Shown piece after piece: positions 26,501-38,500 of a DNA stretch of 64,000 bases (positions are counted from its first letter, which is position 1; each line of letters starts with the position of its first letter). The stretch comes from Nymphaea colorata. Taxonomy: Eukaryota; Streptophyta; Magnoliopsida; Nymphaeales; Nymphaeaceae. Made by a program: the position numbers and the translations under genes. Under the pieces are notes generated by a model. The model did not search any database, was not told the DNA's origin, and worked only from the letters and a program-made list of their open reading frames with translations. The stretch spans positions 12,072,183 through 12,136,182 of the forward strand of contig NC_045148.1 in assembly GCF_008831285.2 (NCBI RefSeq). The letters run 5' to 3'.

Positions 26501-29500
26501 AAGTATGACGTGATTTTTGTATGAACTGAAAATTGTTATAAATGAAAATTATCTCACTGTTTTGAATTGCATAGCTCATTTCCTTTTAAATCGTTGTGTC
26601 GTTGCACCTCAATGTTTTATGTTTTTTTTTTAAAAAAAAGGTTATTTGAGGTCAAAGGGTTAGGGTGTGACACACTAAATATAATCTAATACAAAAAACA
26701 AAATGTCAAAAACAATAACAATAACAATAGTATTACTGGTTGGGTCTAAATGTACTAGCAACCATATAAGTACACAACAGTAACAATACATATTAGATCC
26801 TAGCACCACGCTGCGGCCAACCGGTAGTGTGGCAGAGAGCAGCAAGGCACGCCGAGTTACAACTGCAGTACTTGAGTGTGTTGTGGAGGGCGACAAAATG
26901 CCAAGGGAGGTTACGGAGTTTGAGCAGATGGAGACAGATGGCCAGCATTCGAGGGAGGTTAAGCAGGAGAGTCAGGGCAGGGAAGACGAACCCGGACCCG
27001 GACCCGGTAGAGAACAAATCAGTCTGAATGTTGAAACCAATCCCAAGCATGACGAAGCAGCCTAGGGCGAACCTAGGCAAGTGCAACGGCTAAACCCAGC
27101 AGCTTAGGACTAACCTAGGCGGGTGCAAGCCGAAAGGCAGCAAGTCAGACGAGTCTGGGCAAAACCCAAACAAGTGGAGTCAGACCTACCAGTCCGAGTG
27201 GCTTGGCACAGCCCATACGGGCGCATCTCATCTTTGTTTATGTGCTTTTGCTTTTGTTTTGTACCATCTCGGGTTGGGACACTAAATGAACTGATACGTC
27301 TTAAGAACTATTTAAACTTTGTGTTAAAAGAAAACCCTAGATCGATGTTAATGAAGTTTTGAGGTTTTGATCTCTCATCTTGCTCTCTTACTTTGACCGA
27401 CAGTTGCCGGAATCTTCCATTGAAACCGACGGCCCTCTCCTCCTCCTCCTTCCTCGTCTCTATCTTCTTCTCCCTTTTATCCACGGCCGAACAGAACTAA
27501 GGATCGAAGATCGTAGGGAGCGGCTGTCGGCAACCCCTCTAGCATGTTTATACGACGCACTTCCCAACCAGCAAGCAAAGTTCGACTTCTGATGCATTCT
27601 CCCTATCCCCAAGGGAGTTTAGAGGCCAATTTCGACATATGGTACAGCAGCTTAGGAGATCTATGCCCGTAGTCCTGGCAGACGCTTCCCAAGCGGCAAC
27701 GACGACCGGCGACCCTAAGACTAAGGCAAGCAACTGAACCTCTCCTCGGTGCTTTCCTCCTAGGGTTGTGTTTGGGCAGATCTAGGCAATAACATCGCTA
27801 ACACATTTTTCATCCCGTCCTAGAACTAACAAAGGTGTTGATCAGGTGTTTGTGGCCTAGATCTCGGATTTACCAAGGAAGAAAGGCAAAGTTAGATCGG
27901 CGCATTCATCCGTCCGACTGGCGGATGTCTAACACCGGTCATCTTGAATGGAGAACTTGGTTAAATCAAATCCTCCCTGACCGCCTACACTCACTCATTG
28001 CGTATTCACTTGTGGACAAGGAAGTTTGGGGAGTTCAACATCCGATTCGACGGCGTTTTGACAGCATTCACATATCCATCGGACTGTTTTTGGCCGCAAG
28101 GAAGGCGACTGTTTTGGGATCGATTCCCGGAGCTCCAATGTTGATCTAAGGCTGGCTTCTTCCCAGTTCATACGGACCAAATTCGAGGAGTCTTTCGTCG
28201 CATTTTGAGCCAAATCGGAACCATTTCGAAGATGTTTCAGCCCACGGCAAGATTCAAGTGTTTATGCGGTAGGGCTAAACTAGCCGAAACTTGCCCACCA
28301 GCAGCGGTTTCCCCAATTTTCGTTAGAACTTTGGGTTTTTCATGAGATCTGGTGACATTTTCAGCATTACCCTTCGTGGAATAATTGATTTATATTCTCG
28401 GTTTGACATGGTTTGCCCTTTTGGTAATTTGGCGAGGAGGACTTGGCGCCCATTTGGAAAGGTGGATCTAATTACCGAATTTGTGGAGGAGGAAATTGCC
28501 CATGCCAGCCCACTCTCAAGCTGTTATCCCCTCCTCCCACACGTGGAACTTGCTGCTAGGTTGTGGTCAAAAAAAGGAAGGAGAACCACTACGAACGTGG
28601 ACGTGATTGGGACCGGATTTGCGAATCAAAAATGCAGGTTCCTAGCGACGGTTTTGGGAAGATAGGCGCGGAAGTTACCACGCCCAAAAAGGAAGATCAT
28701 GGCGCCGAATTAGGAGGAGATCCTCGGCACCTTCCACTCCCAAAAAGTAAGGCCGAGCTCGCCGGATTTGGAGGAGTTTGAATGAGGAATACCACACCAA
28801 AAAGGAAAGCCCTCAACCGAGTTTGAGGGAGGAGGCTCATGCATGCCAGGTCGTCCTTCCTCTGTAATCGTCCTTGCCTCCCCCATTACGCTACAAAGGA
28901 TTGGGGTTTAATTAGTCCTCCAGTGACTTCCCTCTACATCCGCCATCTCCCTTTACTTCTTGCTGATTTATTTGAACTTGATTCGCTTCGACTGTGTTGG
29001 CAAGAAACAGCGAGTGCTCTCCGCTTACACGGCTTGGTGTGACCGTGACCGGACATCAAAGAGTTGCTGCAATACTGGGGAGCAACCTTGCTGTTGGACA
29101 TCACCCTCGGTCTCTTTTGTTGTTTTGACGCCGGGCTAGCCCCGGTAGGTGAGAAACTAATCACGCTACAGCAGCGGGGTGGGCCCGTTTGTTTTGAAAC
29201 CCGGCCTTTGGCCCTCGCAACCGTCTGTGACTCCTCTAAGGCACGAGGGCTAGGAACACAGCCACGGGTTGCCAAGACCACCTATGGGTTTGGGGAATGG
29301 TTTGGCCGATTAAGCATGTATGACAGGATGGTTTGGTTGTGAACGATGTGCATAGTTTGTTGAGTGAGGAGGGTTATTTTGTATCGCGTGCGGTTGTACC
29401 AGACTCACACCCTCCTAGTGCCCATCATGAGTTCTGAACACCTTCCTAGTGTCCATCATGAGTTTTGAACGTCGTCTTGTGGATATCTCCTAGAAGGGCA

Positions 29501-32500
29501 TCACTAAGAACTCATAGTGTTCATCATGAGTTCTGAAAGCTATCTTGTCTATATCTCCTTCTTCCATGCGTATCTGATGGTAACCGGCCCTCAAATCCAG
29601 CTTGGAGAAGACTGAGGCCCTTATCAACTCGTCAAGAAGTTCATCTATGTGAGGGATAGGATGACGGTCCTTCACTGTCGCATCGTTCAATGCTCTATAA
29701 TCGATGCAAAACGTCCAGGTATTGTCCTTCTTCTTTACAAGAAGGACGAGAGAAAGGACTATTCCTGGGGCGAATGATGCCGCTATCCAGCATTTCCTTG
29801 ACCAGTCTCTCGATCTCAATCTTCTGAGCATAGCCATATCTATAGGGTCTGACGTTCACCTGTTCAGACTCCTTGGTCAACACTATCCGATGGTCATATG
29901 CCCTCTGAGGTGGTAGCCCTTTGGTCTCGCCAAACACATCCTCGAATTCTCCCAAAACATGTTGTATCTCCTCTGGTATTTCCTCCTTTTGTTTCCCCAT
30001 GGAAACAATATCCCATCGACCTCTGATATGGGTTTCAAATCTGAACTCGACTTATTTGGATCGGGTTGGGCCATGGATGGAGAAGGCTGCTCCTCCTCAT
30101 CCTCACTATCGTCGATCACCTCAAAGAGTTGGGGGTGCTTGCACTTATGGCCCTTTTCCCATTTTTCGTTGCATGTAAAGCATAAGCCCTTCTGGATCCT
30201 TTCTTCCCTATCATTTCGATTGATGTAAGTTGGCACATGGTCGCAGTATACCAGTTTGGGCTCCTCCTTTTTGAATGTTGGAGGTGTCCTCATAGGTGCT
30301 ACCTTGTTCTTATTTATCTTATTTGTTTCGTAGGATTTGCATAGAGTGTACAATCGACGGTTCTTCTCTTCAATGGTGCGGACTCTGGCAAAACAATCGA
30401 CCAATTCTGTGGGATTTTGAGATAGCATTTCTATGTGTATCTCTTCTTTCAGACCTCCAATGAAGGGCCCAATCAAGGCCTTGGTTGGCCAATCCTGAAC
30501 CATACATGCCAAGTTCTCAAACATACTTTGGTATTCTTGTACTGTCGTGGTTTGTTTGAGATCTTTTAGATCAACATTAAAGTTGGTGAACGAAGAATCA
30601 ATTGAAATTAAGCTGAAGAAAATAGGTTGCTCCATTATGTCGGATGGATGGACCAATACACGGGCAAGAACACTTGTGAATTTTCTTGTTTATTGCCCTA
30701 AATGTACAATGTTTTTGAAACCTCTTGATTTATCTTATGTTCCTAAGACTGTTGAGATTTTGTTCAATATTTTGATAATGTCATGCAAGAGGTTGAACCT
30801 GCAAACATTGTACAGTTTGTTAAAGATAACGCTACAAATTATAGAGCTATAGGGGATATGTTATTTCAAAAGTATAGAACATTTTATTGCAGTATATGTG
30901 CCACACATTGTGTTAATCTAACGATTCAAGATCTTAGTGAGATGTATGATATGAAATCAATAGTTGACAAATGCCAAGAGATTACAAAGTTTATCTATAG
31001 TCATGCATATGTATCGAGTTTGATGAGAAAATTTACAAAGGGAGTTGAATTAATACGACCTGCACAAACTAGTTTTACCACAATGTATTGACTGTGCAGA
31101 GTATAATGAAACAAAGAACTCTGTTGAGGCAGATGTTCTTTAGTGAAGAATGGGCTGCATATGCACATGCTCTTAAAAGAAAATCTTCTTTAGTTGTGCA
31201 TATTATATTTAATAACAAATTTTGGGAATCATGTGTGAAGGTATTGAAGGACTGTGTTCCATTAATTAGAGTCCTCAGGTTAGCTGACACTGAGGATAGA
31301 CCTTCCATAGGGTACTTATATGAAGTTATGGATAAAGCAAAAGAGACAATTCGCGACAACTTGAAATAGAAGAAAAAGTGATATATGCCCATATGAAATA
31401 TTATAGATAAAAGGTGAACTGGATAGGTTCGTCAACCTCTTCGTGCAGCAGCTTACTATTTAAATCCTGCAATTAGATTTTCTACTACATTTAAAAAGGA
31501 CAGAGGAGTCATGCATGGTTTGTTAAATTGTGTTGAAGTGTCAGTGATAGATTCTAGAGCACAAGATGTTGTGCACAATGAGTTGGATCTTTATGATAAT
31601 TGTATAGGAGACATGGGAATAAGCATAGCCATTCGAGCCAGGACAACCATGCATCCAGGTAAATACATAGAAATTTTTAATTTACTTTGCATTTGTTACC
31701 TTTGATTCTTTTTTGTTGTTTTACATATCTGTTTTATTTTTGTTTAGATTTGTGGTGGAATAGGTTTAGGCATGATTGTCCAAACCTAGGACTTTTGCAA
31801 TTAAAGTCCTCGGTCAGACATGCAGTGCTAGTGGATGCGAAAGGAATTGAAGTGTTTTCCAACATATCCACAACAAGAAAATGAATAGGCTCAAACATAA
31901 AAGGTTAAATGATCTTGTATTTGTTCGATATAATATGAGGTTGAAAGTTGAAACAAGGTAATACAGCATTACAGCTTAATATTTACATTTGTTTCATAAT
32001 GTATATATATATATATATATATAGATATATAGATAGATACAAGAGGATCTCCAAATTCATGAAAATGAAGATGAAGAAGAAGATGGAGATGAAGGTGAAG
32101 ATGAGAATGAAGATGATGAAGATTATGAATGAGAGTTGAGAGATTTCATATGTATTGACATTGAACATCTTCACAATTTCATGATCATCTTGTGATGTAA
32201 TACATAACATTTAAAACTTGTTTTGATGTGTTATCTCATAGACTTATGTACCTTATGACTTACAAATGTGGCTATGAAATTATGATATACATTATCTGTG
32301 GCTATGAAATTATGTTATATATTATGTTATGTTATGTTCCTTGTTGTGCTTTCTAGAATGATATTGTTATAAATTATGATGTTTATGAATGATGAATCAT
32401 AACTTTATAGCAATAATAAGTCTTATCATTATGTAAAACATGTTTTTTATGAAGAATATATTATTCTTGATTTTCATTGATTTTTTATGATTCTTTCGGA

Positions 32501-35500
32501 ATTTTTTTTATTTTTTCTGATTAAATTTAAAAAAAAAATACAATACGGTTACAATACTTTACGATATTGTATGATACAACGTATCATAAAGCCAAACCGA
32601 TACAGCTTATAATACGCTTTTTACAACATTGCATATTAGTACATATCCATACTAACGTACACATAACACACAATACTATATATTATATAACAGGCTAACA
32701 GTATATACATATAATAGGTTGGTATATACATATAACACGTATTACAATACATATAAGAGGAATAACAAATTTAACATAATAGTATATACATATAAGTTTA
32801 TAACAGGTATAACATATTAACAATATATATAACTATATAAGTATGCAACATAACCATATTAATATATACATATAACAGGAATGAGGTATTCCAATAATAT
32901 ATAACAGATAACAGTATATACATATAATAGTATACATATAACAGCATAATCAACATGCAATACATAAAAATATGTAAACAGCACAAAATAAAGTACATAC
33001 ATGTAAGCAATACAAAATAAAGTACATAACAAGATATACTCAATTAAGAAACTTTAATTGAAAGGGAATGTGACTTTTCACTCTCCCATGGACTAAGAGT
33101 GAAAGCACCTAGGTTGGTGCCTAGCCCAGCCTAGGTGCCAACACATAACCCGTCACCTAAGTGGCGGACTTACGCAACAGGTATGGACTCACGTTTAGTC
33201 CATGCCTAAGCATGGCCGAGGCGAGGCCTTAAAAACATAAGATAATACAAAAAATGCAAAGTATTTATAGGACTGAGAAGACTTGACCGAGGTAGGGGGG
33301 AAGAAGTGATCAATGCATCTGTACACATGACAGCATCAGCACATAAATGATTTCTCTCACGTATTAAAAGTATATAAATTCCACTGAGGAAGGAAAAAGT
33401 CCTCGCGCTTATAAACTGTATCCCTGGATTCAAGATCTAGAAAGGGATGTTAAAACATTAGAAATTCTGAATTAATCTGATAACTAGAAAACTGGTTTAA
33501 AGTTGTTGAACATTATTCAGTTATGCTTTTGCTGTTTTCATGGTCAAAAGAGAAAAATGTGTACAACCACACTGTTTAAGATTACGATTAGGGTTCCTGT
33601 TGTGCTGATGATGAAAAAGTATTTAGTATTATCAAGAAGTAGGATAGCATGTCTCAGCAAGATCTATAAGAATCTTGATGAAAATCAGCAACTGCAGCCT
33701 GTGCATAGCAAGTTTTCAAGGTGGCCTATAAGAAAAATCAAAAGAGCCAAGGAAACGACATGTCAAGATTATTTACAAATCACATGGCATTGGTGGGTAA
33801 ATATGGACACAAAGTTCATTATTTACATACCACATGGTAGTGGTTCATATAAACTACTTTGTGATGACTTTAACCAGAAGACAACAGGTAAGAGTATGCA
33901 TAAGCTTAAAGCTGAATACCTTATATTGAACGCTTCTTTAAGTTGGCCTTTATTATCAAACGGTATTACCTGATAAAAAATTGCTAAAACATCAAATAAT
34001 CCACATAGTACATATATGATCAAATGAATGGAGTATAAATGAAGCAGAATGCCAGAGACAGCTTCATTGCGTATAGATGATACAAAGCACACAGTCGTAC
34101 AACACTACCTTAAATAGTCCATCATAAAGATGGAGACCAATCAATCTACAATCAGGATCAATTATGCCAATCTACAAAAGGAAAACAAGATATTTTAGTA
34201 TGAACAACTCTGATAGATCACCTGCTTCATTCAACAAAAGATAGCAATGAAACCTATAAATCTCTGTATAGCTTAAAGCCTTAAACACTGGAATATATAA
34301 AAATTAACTAACAAATTCAAATAGCAACGTATGCATTGAACAAGTCCCTAAAACAAACCTGCCCATTATCTGTAGGGCGGCCTATTCGATCTGAGACATC
34401 CCCCATCGCTCTACACATTTTATGCATGAAAAGGAAGAAAAGAGAAACAATAAGCATTTATTAACATAATATGAGTTAAGAATACACTTAAAATAATGTC
34501 GATGGTATACTGGGTAAGTTTAAACAAAAAAAATGCACCTATTTAACATTCTAAACAAGTTGAGAATTGGGATAGCTTGTCAAAAGAGAGAGAGACCATC
34601 CTGATAAGCTTTACACCAGTTGCGACAGAAAGTAGTTACAATTTCTCTTAAGTGTGTACAAGGATTTTGGGTTACACAGCAATCTTGGGATATGGATACT
34701 CACAAGCAAACACCTTAACGCATCATAGATCAGAACCAGATGGATCTGATCTAATCTTTTTTTAAGTTCCTCTTTTCTATGTTTCAGCATCCACCTTTTG
34801 TGAACCTAAAATTCACTTATCTTCCATCAAGATGCTGGGTCACACCAGAAACATCCCTGGATTGACTAGCGACCACATCTGGTGGCTGACGTGTGGTGAC
34901 TAGAAAAGACCCACCAATGTCGAAATCTTACTCCCAAGATCTCTTGAGGAAGACTAAAAATCAAAAACCTAAACAAATTATACAAATGATCTATCCGGCC
35001 GGACAGGACCTCGACGCAAAAACCCGTAGGACAAGGGGTACAAGTAGGGGTATTCCTAACCCGAGGTCTTGCTAACTACTACAATAAAGAAGGGTAGGCC
35101 AGTACAACCGCAAACAATACACAAAATCACTCACAACTCACTCACAAACCATAAGCAAACCACAATCTAAACGCACAAACCACACCCAATCCCTAGGTAG
35201 GCTTGCTGCCCTGCGGTAGTGTCCTTGGCCGTGAGCCTTAGAGAGACTGCGAGAGACAGTGTGGTCGTACCCGGGCTAAAATCAAAGCATGAATTTACTC
35301 CCAAACCCAACGTACTACAAAGGGGGTGAGAACACGATACCTGCCAAGCTTGGCTTGGCGTAAACCAGCAAGGTGCCCCGGGGTGAAATCCGATTCCCCG
35401 GGTATTGCAGCTACGAGGAGGAGGCGACCGATGGAGAAGGGTCACGCCGAGGGTGAACGATTGCTCGAACTCCTTCAGCCTTCCCGGTATGAAACCAGCC

Positions 35501-38500
35501 TCTCAACCTATGGGTGTTTACGTAGGAAGGCACCGGATTCAATGGATGTTGTCGTGGGGTAAAACGTGGACTGATCGGAGACGACGTGCGCCGGAGTTTG
35601 CTGGTTTCCTTCAGCCGTGATCCTTAGGTCGACTTGGTTGATAAAGAATAAGAAAAAGGAGGAGAAAGGAGGAATGACCTTCGGTTCTAGAGGGTTGAAC
35701 GCCGTCGAAATCGCCGGATTCCACCAAGGAGGTTGGAAAAGAGGTTGAAGGCCTTGCAAAGAAGGGGAAGCAAGGGGGAGATGAGAGAATCACCGTGGGA
35801 GAAGGGAGACCTGTGAGGGAGAAGAAAACCTCCACGGGAGAGGGGAGGCTCGTGAGGGGGAAGGGAAAACCACCGCAGAAGAGGGGAGGCTCGCAAAAGG
35901 GTGAGAAGAGAACTCAAGAGGAGAGGGAGAGAATTCAACAAATGAACTCAAAACTTCTTCGTTCCATGCTCATGAAGTTGTGAGTTGCCCCGGAATCGAG
36001 GAGGACAACCACTTTTCTTCCTTTAATTTTGCCCACAATTCCCATTGCATTCGGCCGATGGGGATCCATCATTGAATGATAAGCCCCCTCTTGCTCTGGC
36101 TTGGGTTCACGGGTGGCTTGTGGTTCGGGGGAGTCCTTTTCTTCTTCTAGGGAGTCCGATTCTCCCTCTGACTTGCTTTCACTTTCACTGTCGCTCTCTA
36201 TTATTTCAAAGACGCGTGTAAACTTGCACTTATGATTCGGATCCTATTTTTCCTTACATTTGTAGCACAGGATTTTGTGTCTCATCTCTTCACGTTCTTG
36301 GCTAGTGATGTAAGTCACTGGTGGCTTACGAAAGGCGGACCTAGCCTCTTCTTTCTTCACATAAGGAGCTTTGAATGGAGCTCCTTTCTCACGATACCCC
36401 TCAGTTTTCCTTCACTTTTTCAAGGCTCTTTTTTGCAAGTTTCTCTCTATAATTCTGGCCATTGCGAAACATTCTCCCAAATCCGTAAATCGCTGACTTT
36501 GTCCATGGGAGATTTTTCTCCAAGATAAAAAGAGCTTTCCTGTTTGAAGAAAAAAAAATGTTGTTTTCTTTTTATCAATTTTTTATTGTTATTTTTTTTT
36601 ACAAATAAAATGAACCTTCGGTAATATCCAGTTAAACCGAGGAAGCCTCTAAGTCCCTTAAGATCATTAGGCAGTGGCCATTTATCCATGGCATGAAGTT
36701 TTTCAGGGTTTGCCCGTACCCCTTCTCGGGTTACGATATGCCCGAGGTGTCCAATGGAAGATTGTCCAAAGCTACATTTGGACATCTTCACGTAAAGCTG
36801 ATGTTCCCTTAAGATCTAAAGTGTTTTAGCGAGGTGCTCAACATGTTGTGCTTCATTCTGGCTGTAGATCAAAATATCATCGAAGAAAACTAAAATGAAA
36901 TCCCGGAGATCATTTTTTAACATATCATTCATGCATCTTTGGAAAGTGGCAGGTGCATTTGTTAGACCAAATGGCATGCCTAGGAACTCGTAGTGCCCGT
37001 CATGCGTTTTGAACACGGTCTTTGCGATATCCTCGACATGCATCCAGATTTGATGATAACCAGCCCTTAAATCTATCTTTGAAAAAATGGTAGCGTTGGT
37101 TAGCTCATCCAACAATTCATCAATCACAGGTATGGGGTGTCGAACCTTAACAGGCTTCATTTAGTGCTTGGTAGTCAACGCAAAAACGCCATGTATTGTC
37201 CTTCTTCTTCACCAAGAGTACGGGGAAAGAGAAAGGACTACTACTAGGCCTAATGATGCAAACTTGGAGCATTTCTTTCACAAATTGCTCTATCTCTGCC
37301 TTCTGGCTATACCCATATTTGTACGGTCTGACATTCACAGGTTCGGCTCCCTGAGCCATGATAATCTGGTGGTCATAGGCCCTTGGGTTCTGCAAAGATA
37401 TCTTCGAACTCATTCAACACTGTCTGTACCAATGTTATCTGTATCGTACGATACGAACGCATATCGTACGATACGTATCGTATAGGTTAAGAAAACCTAT
37501 ACGATACACTATTTAAATATGATACGCGTACGTATCGTACGCGTATCGTACGTATCGCACGATACGGTGACCGTATCGCACGATACATGCGATACACCCC
37601 CGTATCGCACGATACGGGGGTGAAATTCCCCTTTTTATGCGTCTTATTTTGAAACGGACGCTCCTCACTCTCTCTTTTCTTGTTTTTCAACGCTGCTAGA
37701 GACGTGGGAGGGAGAGATTTTCTCCATTGCATCAAGATTTGCCGGTGAAGAAGCTTTCTTTCTCGTTGTGGGGAGTCTTGGGACAGTGGGAAGCCTGGAG
37801 AAAGAGGGTTTTTTGGTTTTTAACACCAAGAAGGTAAGAAATAAGTCATTTTTGCCGTTGAATCGTTCATTTGTCTTATTTCCTACATTTATTTGTATGT
37901 TTTTACTTGTTTTGTGAAGATATAATGTCGGATCCTACATGACAATGGTGTACAAGGGTGAATCCCAAAGATAGATTAAGAGTTAAATGCAATTATTGTA
38001 AGCAAATCATATCAGGAGGGATCTCTCGCTTAAAACACCATATTGCTGGTACACACAGCGATGTGGCTCAATGCAATGGCTCCCAAGACAACCCATTGCC
38101 AGCGTATGTAAAGCACCAGTGTCAGGAGCTTCTTGATGCAGTGAAAGCAAGTAGGATTGAAAAGGAAATGGAAGATGCATAGGAAGGATATGGGGACCCA
38201 CATGAAGAGGAAGAAAGTAAAGGTGAAGATGTTCAGCTTGAAGAAGAAGATGTTGGTGTCAGTTTGGGAACAGCTAAAGGGAAAAGCATCATGTGTGGAG
38301 GTGGTTCTTCTGCAACTGCAACCAGAAAAAGAAGAGGTGCAAATATAAGTTCAGTTTCACAAGGACGTGGCAGGAGTCATAGTGGTCGTACTGGTGGTGG
38401 TAGAGTACCTACTATGAGGTCGAGCAATATGTCTGGTTCGATCAAGAATTTTTTTCCCAATTATACTGCTGCTGGTGCTCAGCCTGAGATTCGTATAGCC

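Larger units (their letters stand above)
26797..32632 (+). mobile_element. Family A hAT insertion with its left part replaced
   Basis: The right end TTTTTACAACATTG is followed by CATATTAG (32633-32640). The same octamer occurs at 26789-26796, just where the host family D element is interrupted, so the whole interval behaves as one insertion. However, only 30600-32632 is hAT sequence. The left end is missing and 26797-30600 is foreign (unassigned DNA plus a gypsy fragment). The outline is therefore inference. Confidence 0.55.
22951..33240. mobile_element. Family D hAT-like MITE expanded to 10.3 kb by nested insertions
   Basis: Left end CTATGTTGTCAAGGCG and right end GAGGCCTTAAAAACATAA are flanked by a perfect 8 bp duplication GATAATAC (22943-22950 and 33241-33248). 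The native sequence is three pieces, about 22951-23187, 26678-26796 and 32641-33240, together roughly 950 bp. The rest is later insertions. Subterminal zones contain GTGCCTAGGCG and CCTAGGTTGGTGCCTAG repeats. The interior is an AT-rich array of TATATACATATAACAG-like units. The element at 58868 belongs to the same family. Confidence 0.82.
17743..33919 (-). other. DDB1 second giant intron of 16,177 bp
   Basis: Phase-matched gap between exon e (AEAFNI plus AG) and exon f (G plus LEELQVLD). It holds two long LTRs, one hAT element stretched to about 10.3 kb by nested insertions, and gypsy and hAT fragments. Confidence 0.93.
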
